Notes under the pieces: generated by a model | The model's database searches: none | Seen by the model: only the letters and a program-made list of their open reading frames with translations | What the model was told of the DNA's origin: nothing | Translations under genes and position numbers: made by a program | Shown: positions 27,801-35,786 of the stretch, one piece after another | How the letters are laid out: every line of letters starts with the position of its first letter | Position numbering within the stretch: position 1 is the stretch's first letter | Assembly: GCF_003260125.1 (NCBI RefSeq) | Contig: NZ_QHKO01000012.1 | Coordinates: 62,001 to 126,000, forward strand | DNA from: Lujinxingia litoralis | GTDB taxonomy: Bacteria; Myxococcota_A; Bradymonadia; Bradymonadales; Bradymonadaceae | Direction of reading: 5' to 3' | DNA: 64,000 nucleotides

Positions 27801-28518
27801 GGACCAGGGCGCCCAGGCGCTGGTCGTGGAAGACGGCGGGAGCACCCGCTGGGTGACCATGCCGGTGGATGAGCCCGGGGCTAACCGCCTGGTGCAGAGC
27901 CTGGAGATCGACTTAAGCGGGGAGCAGCCGGTGATGCGCGGGGAGCTGGAGGCCCACGGCGCGCGGGCGGTGCGCTATCGGCAGCTCTTCGAAGATCCGG
28001 AGCGCCGCGATGAAGCGCTGGAGCGGGAGCTGGCCGGTATCTACGGCGCCCTCACGCTGCGGCAGGCCGAGTACGAAGGGATCGACGCCCTGGGGGCGCC
28101 CACCCGCGTGCGCTTTGAGGCCGAGCATGGCGAGGTGATCCGGGGGCAGGGCGCGGGCTACCTCTACCCGCTGGCGGTGCCCCGCGATGTGCTCGGGGCC
28201 TACGCCGGGGAGACGACCCGCCACCAGGACCGGATGTTCCGCGTGCCCTTTGCCGAGGAGACCCGCGTGCGCTACGTGCTCGGCCCGCAGCGCGCCGTGG
28301 AGCGGGTGCCCGAGGATCGGCAGATCCGCTCCAAATTTGGTGAGATGCAGGTGAGCTACCATGCCACGGCCGAGGACCTGGTGGTGGATGTGGCCTTTGA
28401 GATCGCGGTGCAGCGCGTGCCGGTTGAGGAGTACGAGGCGTTTCGCGCCTTTGTGAGTCAGGTGCATGAAACGCTCAACCAGACCCTGAGGCTGGTGGGT
28501 GAGGGAGGTGGCCGATGA
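24835..28518 (+). CDS. Exported DUF3857/transglutaminase-like protein with TPR region (active site intact)
   Basis: ATG 24835 gives a good signal peptide (MRIGRGIGAVMGATLVWAGASVAVAQ); a longer frame from 24727 exists. The roughly 1227-residue protein has, in order, a beta-sandwich PA14-like domain (about 115-275, with YRVWVDGEPLG and KGEHEIVIKLG), a helical TPR-like region (about 350-600), a DUF3857 domain (about 640-830, with VRVHKADGTVSEDFDEW and NLRANNVGVGDLVEFQYVV) and a transglutaminase-like core. The core shows the full triad: Cys919 in RYGDCKDKAALL, His962 in IFNHAVTYV and Asp975 in FLDATAEY. A C-terminal DUF3858-like beta domain follows. Proteolysis or amide-bond chemistry in the periplasm is plausible. 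The stop overlaps the next start (ATGA). Confidence 0.88.
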   Translation: MRIGRGIGAVMGATLVWAGASVAVAQESVASDAERVVQALAEASQEGEALGLAAELVELRRLLPGELFEGYVERARAGAVRGSTVDFMLAREQARSRLDRGAADAPDRQAFGQEQGCLNAWSVVGPLENPSMQGFYEAVGPELRVSGPYPGRSGSVDWRALPAADDLCVWSVGSFVTPATSAVVFLSTRVSVNEAVRAELKVGAAGAYRVWVDGEPLGATEGEPGLGLDAQSWPLRLSKGEHEIVIKLGSSAGGRLGLVARLVDGEQRALEVRAGAPTRALAPGEAPAAKAGALQAVRRVATRPRAGARARARAARAWQYLQPEDGATPWRDVAREVLGAPQAPGPEVLVELAPLFEERWQRVALLERARELQTPESARWAQSALLLAEAYGEGSARQEWQRQREILEEVVAVRPGYLPARLALARVYQARDLGPLALQVLERWPGPAGPDRQRVPAWVRATADAHQSYGDRAQAARLRELANGVLRRSGAYQWQAMKEALAAGKSEEALAVARRQWELNPWSMAWGQQVVRVFQARNELAQAREVLEKLIAWNPGDAGLHERQAELYLQEGQGGLSAEAMQAALALRPQDAGLRARAELMQPPRAHFYEPWIEEDLRGLAQAHPPGPYDRDYLVDQAVVEVGATGLARRFEQRVVRVIEARGIGAARQMGVSFQGGDERVEVLAVRVHKADGTVSEDFDEWRSGQSRKGSTTYNDSEQLNLRANNVGVGDLVEFQYVVHQVANENFRGDYFGAVHYVQQSRPAALVRYAVAYPQSWELYFRPPRLPHQVLVDTTPAGETVAGRRLQGFELREVPRVYTDHEQPGYTEVYDYVMVSNKADYDAIGRWWWELIEEQLVVDDAIRQQVTALTAGLTEERAKVEAIYDYVARNTRYLHVGLGIHGWKPYRTSTVLRNRYGDCKDKAALLKVMLEEAGVEAEMVLVRTRRLGAVESSVASMHIFNHAVTYVPGLDLFLDATAEYNGPFELTSMDQGAQALVVEDGGSTRWVTMPVDEPGANRLVQSLEIDLSGEQPVMRGELEAHGARAVRYRQLFEDPERRDEALERELAGIYGALTLRQAEYEGIDALGAPTRVRFEAEHGEVIRGQGAGYLYPLAVPRDVLGAYAGETTRHQDRMFRVPFAEETRVRYVLGPQRAVERVPEDRQIRSKFGEMQVSYHATAEDLVVDVAFEIAVQRVPVEEYEAFRAFVSQVHETLNQTLRLVGEGGGR

Positions 28519-31500
28519 GTCGATGGCGAGCAACGCGGATGGGGATGGTGTGGGCGCTGGCCGGGGCGCTGCTGGTGACGGGGTGTGCCGGTGGCCCTCC
28601 GACGGTTGAGACCCGCTGGGAGTTTGAGGCCGAGTCGCCCGGGGCCCGGGCGATGGAGGCCTGGCTGCGCGGTCAGGAGGTGCCCCCCGCGGAGGTGGCC
28701 GGCCAGGGGGGCGTGGAGGCCCTGCTCGTCGCCGGGGAGATGGCCCTGTGGGAGGGCGACCGGGAGGCGGCCTTTGAACTCTTTGGCGCTCAGCTGGCCG
28801 GGCACCCGGGAGAGGCGCTCAACCGCTACGCGGCGTTGCGCCTGAGCGAGCTGGTCGGCCAGGTGGTCGAGGGGCCGCAGCGCCTGGCGGCGCTGCTGGC
28901 CGAGGTGCGCTACGATCGCGAGCACCCGCTCACCCGCGTGGCGCTGACGGAGCTGGCCTGGGAGGTGGCCCGCGATCGCTGGGAGCGCTCGCAGGTGGCC
29001 GAGCCCTTTGTGTTTGAGGGCGCCGGGGTGCCCACGCACTTCCGGGTCAGCCCGCTGATGTCGCCCTGGCGCCTGCTCGACGCCCCGACCCCTTTTGCTC
29101 CGGAGCGCTCCGCCTGGCTCGCCGACCAATACCGCAGCCCGGAGATCGCGCGGCCCTCGCCGGCCAACTGGCAGCCCACGCAGGTGCTGGAGCTGGAGCG
29201 CCCCGATCAGGCGCTGCGCCTGGGCAGCGGTGGGGTTTACTACCTGGAGGCGGCGCTCCAGGTCGCCGGAGATAAGGCGCAGGAGGTGACCCTCTACGGT
29301 GATTTTCAGGGGGCAGCCCGGGTCTGGGTGGGAGACAGCGAGGTGCTGGCCTTTGAGGAGCAGGATTACGAGAGCGGGCGGATGATGCGCCGGCTGCGCC
29401 TGGAGCCGGGCACCCACCGGGTGCTCATGAAAGTGGCCTACGCCGGCGGGTACCGCGATCGCTTTGAGCTGCGCGTGGTGCCCTCCCGGGGCCCGGTGCT
29501 GGGGCCGGGACCGGTGCACTTTGTGGCCGCGGCGAACCCGGACCAGACGCGCGCAAAGGCGGAGGTCCGCTCCCCGACGCAGTCGATCTGGGAGCTGGAG
29601 CCGGCCGCCGGGGTGCTGAGCGCGCCGGCCACCGCGTCGGCCTCGGCGCTGTGGTGGGCGGCCAACAGCGCCCTGCAGGCCGGGCAGGTCCCGGCCTTTG
29701 AGGCGGCGATGGAGGCGCTGCGCGGGCGTCTGGACGGGGAACTCTCCTGGGCGGCCGAGCTGCTCTGGGCCCGTCAGGCACGCACGCGCTGGGATGTGCC
29801 CGGGCAGCTTCGCGATGCCGAGGCCCTGATGCGCACGCGGGCGGCTTACCAGCGCGCGCCAGAGAGTCCCGGGGTGCTCAGTGCGTTGGCAGAGCGCCTG
29901 CGCCAGGGCGGCAGCGAGAGCGAACGCCGCGGCCTGCTCGAAGCCGCACGCGACGCGGCGGTGGTCGGGGAGCGCCTGCGCGATATCGAGGCGCTCAAGG
30001 CCTGGGCCTCCTTTCTGGCCGCCCAGGGCGTGCGCCCGGCCGCCGAGCAGGCCTGGAAGGAGGTGCTTAAGTGGGCGCCGGCCGATTGCACGGCCGCCAG
30101 CCGCCTGCAGAGCCTGTACGCGGGGCGCTCCTATGTGCCTCACCCCCGGGAGTTGACCGAGAGCTGGGAGCGCTGCCCGCAGCTCGAAGAGGTCTGGCTC
30201 GACGCCCGGGGCCCGAGCCCTCAGGCCGTGGCGTTCGCCGCGCGTCAGGCCGCTCGCCAGCCCTACCGGATCAGCGCGCAGCTCGATCATGCCGACGCGC
30301 TGCGCGGCGCCGGGCAGGCCGAGGCCGCCCTGGCGGCGGTGCGTCAGGCCCGGGCTCGGATGCCCTCGGTGGCCAGCCTCTGGCTCAAAGAGGCCGAGCT
30401 CCTGGTCGGGGCCGGTCAACCCGAGCAGGCCCTCCAGACCCTGGAACAGGCTCAGGCCCGCTACGGGCACAGCGCCCGGGTCGACGAGCGGATCGCCAGC
30501 CTTCAGGGGCGCCTCCCCCTGGCCGGGGCGATGCCCGACGGGCTGAAGGCCGCCCGCGCCGAGATCGCCCGCGCCGGCGGTGAACCCGGCGCCGAGCTGG
30601 CGCTGGACGAGGCCTATTACGTGCTCGATTACGCAGCGAGGCGCTACTTCGAGGATGGCTCATCCTGGACGCTCACCCACACCGTGGTGCGCCTGATGAC
30701 CCGCGGGGCCATCGATCGCTACGCCGAGGTCGAGCTCCCCCGCGGCGCGCAACCGGTGCTGGTACGCACGATCAAGGCCTCCGGCGCGGTGCGCGTGCCC
30801 GAGGAGGTGGCCGGCAAAGACACCCTGAGCATGCCCGGCCTGGAGCCCGGGGACATGATCGAGGTGGCCTACCTGCAATTTGCCGGCCCCGGTGCGGTGC
30901 GCAGCCACGTGGAGGGCATGCGCTTCTTCTTCAGGATGGGCGACGTCTCCACGCGCCATAGCGAGTACGTGGTGCTGGGCGATGAGGGCCTGAACTTCAT
31001 CCGCGCCAACGGCGCCCCCCGCGCCGAGCCCGTGGAGATCGACGGGGTGCGCGGGGTGCGTTTTGTGGCCACCGATCAGCGCCGCCCCACGCCGGAGCCC
31101 CTGCCGGTGACCAGCGAAGAGGTCTTCCCCTGGGTGCAGGAGTACCGCGTGGGCGTGGAGGGCGGCGCCATTGAGGCCGACCGCCGCTACGTGGCCGATG
31201 CCCTCCTGGCCAGCCGGCGAGTGGGCCCGGCGCTGCGCGCCCGGACCGCAGAGTGGCTGGGGAGACCCGTCGGGCATGGTGAGCTCAGCGACCCGGAGGT
31301 GCGCCGCCTCTTCTACGCCGTCTCGGAGCATTTTGCTCAGCCCAGCCCCCTGGCCCTGACCACCGACGCCAACCACGCGCTCCTGCTCGGTCGGGGCAGC
31401 CCCCTGGTGGTGCTGCAGGCGGTGTACGAGCTGGTGGGTGTGGAGGCCCAGATGTACCTGGCGCGCGCCCGGGAGCAGCCGGAGGCGCGTCACCCGGTGG

Positions 31501-32324
31501 GCGATTTCGGTCGCTACGGGCGCCCGCTCTTGCGGGTGGTGCTGCCGGAGTCTGGCGAAGAGGCCTGGCTGGAGGCCGCCGGCCCCGACGCGATGTGGGG
31601 CGCGGTCGATGGCGATGTCCAGGGGCAGGGGGCCCTCTGCGTGAGCTGCCCCTCCTACCAGGAGACCACGGTGCAGGGCGACCGGGCGCGCCGCCCCACC
31701 CGAGAGGTGGACGTGGAAGGGCGCGTGGACGAGGAGGGCACGCTGCACGCCCGGGCCCGCTACACCTTTGGCGGGATGCGCGCGGTGCGGGTGCGCTCGG
31801 CGCTGCGCGCCAGGCAGGATGAGCAGGATCGGGCCCGCTACATCGATCAGGTCGTGCAGGAGCTCATCAAGGGCGCGCGGGTCGCAGGCTTTGAGGTGCT
31901 TAATGCCGGGGAGGTCGATGCGCCCCTGGTCTTTGAGGCGGAGCTGGTGCGCGAGGGCTTCGCTCGCCAGGTCGACCAACGCCACCAGATTGATACCACC
32001 CTCTTTACCGAAGAACTCGCCGGGATCTACGCCTCGCTGGCCTCCCGGGAGCTGCCCCTGCGGGTGGGCTATGAGCGTGAACAATCCTATGCGCTGCGTC
32101 TGCAGCTGCCGCCGGGCGCCGAGCCCGAGCTCTTTGCCACCGACCTGGCGCTGGAGACGCCCTTTGGGAGCTACTCCCGCAACACCCGACTGGAGGATGG
32201 CGAGTTGCGCCTCGATGCCGCGGTGAACCTGCCGCGCCAGCGCGTGATGCCCCCGGAGTATCCGGCGTTTCGAAACTTTGCCACCCGGGTCGAGCAGAGC
32301 GCCGGGCTGGTGGTGCGCTACTAA
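28515..32324 (+). CDS. DUF3857/transglutaminase-like lipoprotein paralogue without catalytic triad
   Basis: Overlaps the preceding gene by four bases. The 1269-residue product has a lipobox signal (WALAGALLVTGC). Its layout repeats that of the upstream protein: a PA14-like beta domain (AARVWVGDSEVLA, EPGTHRVLMKVAYAGGYRD), a TPR-like helical stretch, DUF3857 (HTVVRLMTRGAIDRYAEVELP, LEPGDMIEVAYLQF) and a transglutaminase-like region. Aligning on the shared GVEAxM segment, the Cys-containing YGDCKDK is replaced by LLGRGSP, the His by YGRPLLRVVL and the Asp by WLEAAGPD, so all three catalytic residues are lost. It is probably a pseudoenzyme or binding partner of the upstream protein. Confidence 0.85.
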   Translation: MSRWRATRMGMVWALAGALLVTGCAGGPPTVETRWEFEAESPGARAMEAWLRGQEVPPAEVAGQGGVEALLVAGEMALWEGDREAAFELFGAQLAGHPGEALNRYAALRLSELVGQVVEGPQRLAALLAEVRYDREHPLTRVALTELAWEVARDRWERSQVAEPFVFEGAGVPTHFRVSPLMSPWRLLDAPTPFAPERSAWLADQYRSPEIARPSPANWQPTQVLELERPDQALRLGSGGVYYLEAALQVAGDKAQEVTLYGDFQGAARVWVGDSEVLAFEEQDYESGRMMRRLRLEPGTHRVLMKVAYAGGYRDRFELRVVPSRGPVLGPGPVHFVAAANPDQTRAKAEVRSPTQSIWELEPAAGVLSAPATASASALWWAANSALQAGQVPAFEAAMEALRGRLDGELSWAAELLWARQARTRWDVPGQLRDAEALMRTRAAYQRAPESPGVLSALAERLRQGGSESERRGLLEAARDAAVVGERLRDIEALKAWASFLAAQGVRPAAEQAWKEVLKWAPADCTAASRLQSLYAGRSYVPHPRELTESWERCPQLEEVWLDARGPSPQAVAFAARQAARQPYRISAQLDHADALRGAGQAEAALAAVRQARARMPSVASLWLKEAELLVGAGQPEQALQTLEQAQARYGHSARVDERIASLQGRLPLAGAMPDGLKAARAEIARAGGEPGAELALDEAYYVLDYAARRYFEDGSSWTLTHTVVRLMTRGAIDRYAEVELPRGAQPVLVRTIKASGAVRVPEEVAGKDTLSMPGLEPGDMIEVAYLQFAGPGAVRSHVEGMRFFFRMGDVSTRHSEYVVLGDEGLNFIRANGAPRAEPVEIDGVRGVRFVATDQRRPTPEPLPVTSEEVFPWVQEYRVGVEGGAIEADRRYVADALLASRRVGPALRARTAEWLGRPVGHGELSDPEVRRLFYAVSEHFAQPSPLALTTDANHALLLGRGSPLVVLQAVYELVGVEAQMYLARAREQPEARHPVGDFGRYGRPLLRVVLPESGEEAWLEAAGPDAMWGAVDGDVQGQGALCVSCPSYQETTVQGDRARRPTREVDVEGRVDEEGTLHARARYTFGGMRAVRVRSALRARQDEQDRARYIDQVVQELIKGARVAGFEVLNAGEVDAPLVFEAELVREGFARQVDQRHQIDTTLFTEELAGIYASLASRELPLRVGYEREQSYALRLQLPPGAEPELFATDLALETPFGSYSRNTRLEDGELRLDAAVNLPRQRVMPPEYPAFRNFATRVEQSAGLVVRY

Positions 32325-32340
32325 GGACTCAGCGGCGTAA

Positions 32341-32521
32341 GTGGGGGGGGAGCCGGGCGTTCTGCACGCGCAGGAGGGGACGATCGAAGGCTCAAGTGGG
32401 GGATCTGCACGTGCAGCAGGGGCAGTTGGGTGCCCAGGTGGGGGATCTGCACGCGCAGCAGGGGCGGTCGAGGGCTCAAGTGGGGGATCTGCACGCGCAG
32501 AAGGGGCGGTCGGAGGCTTAA
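32341..32521. repeat. 42-bp tandem repeat, intergenic (family C)
   Basis: Three exact-length 42-bp units start at 32396, 32438 and 32480, preceded by a 55-bp variant unit at 32341. Each unit begins GTGGGGG and holds the palindrome CTGCACGCGCAG, or its perfect form CTGCACGTGCAG in the second unit, followed by an AGGGG tract. The array fills the gap between two convergent genes and ends 15 bases from the stop at 32537. Confidence 0.9.
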
Positions 32522-32536
32522 GTAAAAATTCTGAGG

Positions 32537-33715
32537 TCAGCGGATCTCGGCGATGGCCCGGTCCAGGCCTTCGAGGGTGAGGGGGAACATGGGGAAGAGG
32601 CGGCCAATCTGGCGGGTGGTGTAGCTGCCCCACCAGCGGGGATCGTCGGGGTTGATCCAGGCGGTACGCGGCACGCGGTGGGCCAGGCGCTGCAGCCAGA
32701 CGGAGCCCGGCTCCTCGTTGAAGTGGTAGTAGTCGATCGCGCCGCCCGGGGCGCTGAGTTCGGTGGGGGCCATGGCGGCATCGCCCACCACGATGCAGCG
32801 CCAGGACTCGTCGACCCCGGCCAGGACCTCGGCGGTGGCGCGGCCCTGGCGGCGCTCCATGTCGGTGTAGAGGGTCTCGTAGAAGCAGTTATGAAAGTAG
32901 TACGACTCAAAAGCCTGGAAGTGGTGGGCGCGGTTGGCCGCCGAGAAGAGCAGGCTGGTGAGGTGGGTGTGCGGGGTCATTGAGCCGCCCACGTCCATGA
33001 GCAGGAGCAGTTTGAGGCGATTGTGACGCGGGGGGCGAAAGACCATCTCGATGTCGCCGGCGTTTTTGCCGGTGGCCTCGATGGTGGCCTCGATGTCGAG
33101 CTCGTCGGCGCGGCCCTGGCGGGCCAGGTCGCGGAGTTTGCGCAGCGCCAGGCTGATCTGGCGGGTGTCGAGCACCAGATCGGTGCGCAGATTTCGGAAG
33201 CGGCGCTCGGTGGCCACCTGCACCGCGGAGCGGCGCTGACCGGTGCCCCCCACGCGCACCCCGGCCGGGTTGTGGCCGGAGTGGCCAAAGGGGCTGGTGC
33301 CCCCGGTGCCGATCCAGCGGTTGCCCCCGTCGTGGCGCGCGTCCTGCTCGGCCAGGCGCTCTTCGAATTGCTGGCGCAGTTCGTCCAGATCCAGGCCCTC
33401 CAGCCGGGCGATCTCCTCGGGGCTGAGCGCCGGCAGGGGGCCGGCCTCCTTAAGCCACTCCAGGAGATCGTCCTGCAGCTCACTGGACTGATGCTCGAGC
33501 TTTAAGGGGCGATCCTTAAAGTAGGCCGCAAAGACCTGGTCGTAGCGATCGAAGTGTTCGGCGCGTTTGATCAACGTGGCCCGCGCCAACACGTAGAAGC
33601 CCTGCAGGCTGGTATGGGCCAGCCCCAGCTTCAGCGCCTGGCACAGGGCCAGGTACTCGGTGGTCGAGACCGGGATGCCCGCCTGGCGCAGGAGGTAGAG
33701 AAAGTCGATGAACAT
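32537..33715 (-). CDS. CoxE-like VWA-domain protein
   Basis: A 392-residue cytoplasmic protein. The N-terminal half is helical (MFIDFLYLLRQAGIPVSTTEYLALCQAL, typical of this family). The C-terminal half is a VWA domain with MIDAS-like DVGGSMT in LLLLMDVGGSMTPHT and a later VVGDAAMAP loop. CoxE-type VWA proteins act with MoxR ATPases as chaperone or metal-insertion systems. Here the MoxR gene lies 25 bases upstream in the same orientation. Target unknown; the nearby transglutaminase-like cluster is convergent, and any link would be inference. Confidence 0.88.
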   Translation of the reverse strand: MFIDFLYLLRQAGIPVSTTEYLALCQALKLGLAHTSLQGFYVLARATLIKRAEHFDRYDQVFAAYFKDRPLKLEHQSSELQDDLLEWLKEAGPLPALSPEEIARLEGLDLDELRQQFEERLAEQDARHDGGNRWIGTGGTSPFGHSGHNPAGVRVGGTGQRRSAVQVATERRFRNLRTDLVLDTRQISLALRKLRDLARQGRADELDIEATIEATGKNAGDIEMVFRPPRHNRLKLLLLMDVGGSMTPHTHLTSLLFSAANRAHHFQAFESYYFHNCFYETLYTDMERRQGRATAEVLAGVDESWRCIVVGDAAMAPTELSAPGGAIDYYHFNEEPGSVWLQRLAHRVPRTAWINPDDPRWWGSYTTRQIGRLFPMFPLTLEGLDRAIAEIR

Positions 33716-33740
33716 CGCAACACTCCGCCCACAGAGGGGA

Positions 33741-34550
33741 TCAGCGGCGCTTTGCCAGACGCATCAGATCGGCTTCTTTTTTGAGGAGCACGCCCAGGAA
33801 GGGGAAGTCATCCTGGAGGGCCTCGGCCGGGAGGCCGGCGCGCAGCAGCGCGCCGATCCAGTCGACGAGCTCGCTGGTGGAGGGGCGCTTGCGCAGGCCG
33901 GCCTGCTCGCGCAGCCAGTAGAAGCGCTGAAGGCAGGTCTCCATCAGCTGGCGATCCAGGTCGGGGTGATGAACTTCCACAATTGAGCGCATCAGCTCCG
34001 GATCGGGGAACTCGATGTAGTGGAAGATGCAGCGGCGCAGAAACGCGTCGGGCAGCTCTTTTTCGGCGTTGGAGGTGATGATGATCAGCGGCCGCTGGCG
34101 AGCCACGACCTCGCGCCCGGTCTCGCTGATGGTGAAGCGCATCTGGTCGAGCTCGTGGAGCAAATCGTTGGGGAACTCGACGTCGGCCTTATCGATCTCG
34201 TCGATGAGCACCACGGTGCGGGTCGGGCTCTCAAAGGCCTGGCCCAGGGCTCCCAGGCGGATGTAGTTCTCGATGGTGTTGACCTGGCCATCGCCAAAGC
34301 GCGAGTCGTTGAGTCGCTGGACGGTATCGTAGTGGTAGAGGCCGTCCTGGGCGCGGGTGGTCGATTTGACATGCCAGCGCACCAGGGGCATCCCCAGCGC
34401 TTCGGCCACCGCGTAGGCCAGAAGGGTCTTGCCGGTGCCCGGCTCCCCGCGGATGAGCAGGGGCTTTTGCAGGGCCGCGGCAATGTCGACGACCTGACGA
34501 AGTTCGGGACTGGCGATGTAGGTGTGGGTACCTTTAAAGGAGGTGCTCAT
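33741..34550 (-). CDS. MoxR-family AAA+ ATPase
   Basis: The start is the ATG at 34550 (MSTSFKGTHTYIASPELRQ) with a ribosome binding site AAAGGAGG-like stretch upstream. The 269-residue ATPase has Walker A (RGEPGTGKTLLAYAVAE), Walker B (VVLIDEIDKAD), sensor 1 (IIITSNAEKELPDAFLRRC) and the arginine-finger region. Length and motif spacing fit MoxR. It pairs with the VWA protein encoded downstream, the standard MoxR-VWA arrangement used for enzyme maturation or envelope-stress functions. Confidence 0.92.
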   Translation of the reverse strand: MSTSFKGTHTYIASPELRQVVDIAAALQKPLLIRGEPGTGKTLLAYAVAEALGMPLVRWHVKSTTRAQDGLYHYDTVQRLNDSRFGDGQVNTIENYIRLGALGQAFESPTRTVVLIDEIDKADVEFPNDLLHELDQMRFTISETGREVVARQRPLIIITSNAEKELPDAFLRRCIFHYIEFPDPELMRSIVEVHHPDLDRQLMETCLQRFYWLREQAGLRKRPSTSELVDWIGALLRAGLPAEALQDDFPFLGVLLKKEADLMRLAKRR

Positions 34551-34689
34551 AAGGCTGGTATCGGGGAAAGAAGGAGGGTGAGCGCCGCGGCCGGGGAGAG
34601 CCGGCTTGAATGGCGGGCCGGTGGGCGACGTTGGCACATTAGCGCAGCCGGCGCGCCGGGCGCCAGTAGCGCTGTGCAGAGGGCAAGTC

Positions 34690-34717
34690 TTGACCTCGTC
34701 ATTGCTCATGTTAGGGT
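34690..34717 (+). promoter_or_regulatory. Putative sigma-70-type promoter
   Basis: TTGACC (34690-34695) and TAGGGT (34712-34717) are separated by 16 bases. Transcription would begin near 34724, which favours the TTG start at 34756 (with AAGAGGA at 34744-34750) over the ATG at 34726. Confidence 0.5.
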
Positions 34718-34755
34718 TGGCCTCCATGCGTGAAGTTGCACCAAAGAGGATTCAT

Positions 34756-35691
34756 TTGGGTACGCAAAAGCTAAGACATCTGGCGGTGAGCGCGCTGGCG
34801 CTCACGCTCGCAGTAGGCTGCTCCGAAGAGGAGCCCGGCCAGGAGCTGGGCGCTCCGGTGGACGACTCCCTGACGCACGAGGTGCGCTACGGGGCGTTGA
34901 CCGCCGAGTTTCTCTACCCGCGGGCCTGGGAGAGCGAAGGCGTGGCGGTGCAGGCGCACTTTATCCACGCCCGCGGTGTGGCCGTGGGGCCGGCGCTCGA
35001 TGCCCTGGAGATGTGGACGCCGACCCGCGGGCTGGCCACCGGAACCTGCGAGGCGATCGACGGTCAGCGTTCGGCAATGAGCAGTGAGCAGGCCTCGCTG
35101 CACCTGCTGGATGTGGGCGACATCGCCGTGGAGGCTCCCACCGCCGATGCCCTGCTGGCGCCGAGGCGCCTGCCCGACCTGCTCAACGCGTTCTACGGGG
35201 TGGTCTACGGCAGTGAGTGGGCCTGGGAGAGCCAGGGCGCGGTGCTCGACTACTTCCCCGGAGCCCTCTACCGCTTTGCCGCGCCGGGAGGCCCCCACAT
35301 CGGTGGCTTCGACCAGGCGCTGGCGGCCCCCGACCCGATGGTGCTGGTGGGCATCAACGGCGCCGAGCTGCGCGGCCAGGAGGCCGCCCTCATCTCGGAT
35401 TCCCGGCCGGTGGATCTGGTCTGGGAGCTCGGGGTGGCGCAGCCGGCCACCGAGGTTTATATCGACGTCAGCGCCGGGTTTGGTCCCGAGCGCCGCCGCG
35501 TGCAGTGCCGCACCACCGATGACGGCGCCTTCTCGGTGCCCGGAGCCCTGCTGCGGCCGCTCTGGGAAGAGGCCGAGACCCTGGAGCTGGTCGTGCGCCG
35601 GGTGCGTCATGAAGAGGTTGGGCTGGAGGGGCTGGATGAGGCCGATTTCTTCTTCACCGCCGCCGATCGTCTGGAGCTGAACCGGCGCTGA
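34756..35691 (+). CDS. Lipoprotein of unknown function
   Basis: Two starts are possible in frame. TTG 34756, five bases after AAGAGGA, gives the compact signal MGTQKLRHLAVSALALTLAVGC; ATG 34726 adds ten residues but would sit at the predicted transcription start. The mature protein of about 290 residues is acidic, begins SEEEPGQELGAPVDDSL, and looks strand-rich (VDLVWELGVAQPATEVYIDVSAGFG, RRVQCRTTDDGAFSVPGALL). The latter could be an Ig- or carboxypeptidase-regulatory-like module. No family was assigned. A perfect 23-bp-arm terminator follows. Confidence 0.75.
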   Translation: MGTQKLRHLAVSALALTLAVGCSEEEPGQELGAPVDDSLTHEVRYGALTAEFLYPRAWESEGVAVQAHFIHARGVAVGPALDALEMWTPTRGLATGTCEAIDGQRSAMSSEQASLHLLDVGDIAVEAPTADALLAPRRLPDLLNAFYGVVYGSEWAWESQGAVLDYFPGALYRFAAPGGPHIGGFDQALAAPDPMVLVGINGAELRGQEAALISDSRPVDLVWELGVAQPATEVYIDVSAGFGPERRRVQCRTTDDGAFSVPGALLRPLWEEAETLELVVRRVRHEEVGLEGLDEADFFFTAADRLELNRR

Positions 35692-35715
35692 GCCGGGCGT
35701 TGAAAAGTACATGCA

Positions 35716-35762
35716 ACCCACAAAAGCGCCGGCCCCTTTAAGGGGCCGGCGCTTTTGTGGGT
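35716..35762. terminator. Long perfect palindromic bidirectional terminator
   Basis: Two 23-base arms (35716-35738 and 35740-35762) are perfectly complementary around a single T, with AAAAGCGCCGGCCCC in the arm and GCTTTT on the other side. It sits between genes converging from 35691 and 35787 and has T-runs in both directions. Confidence 0.85.
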
Positions 35763-35786
35763 GGGAGTGCCCGGTGATACGCGGAT

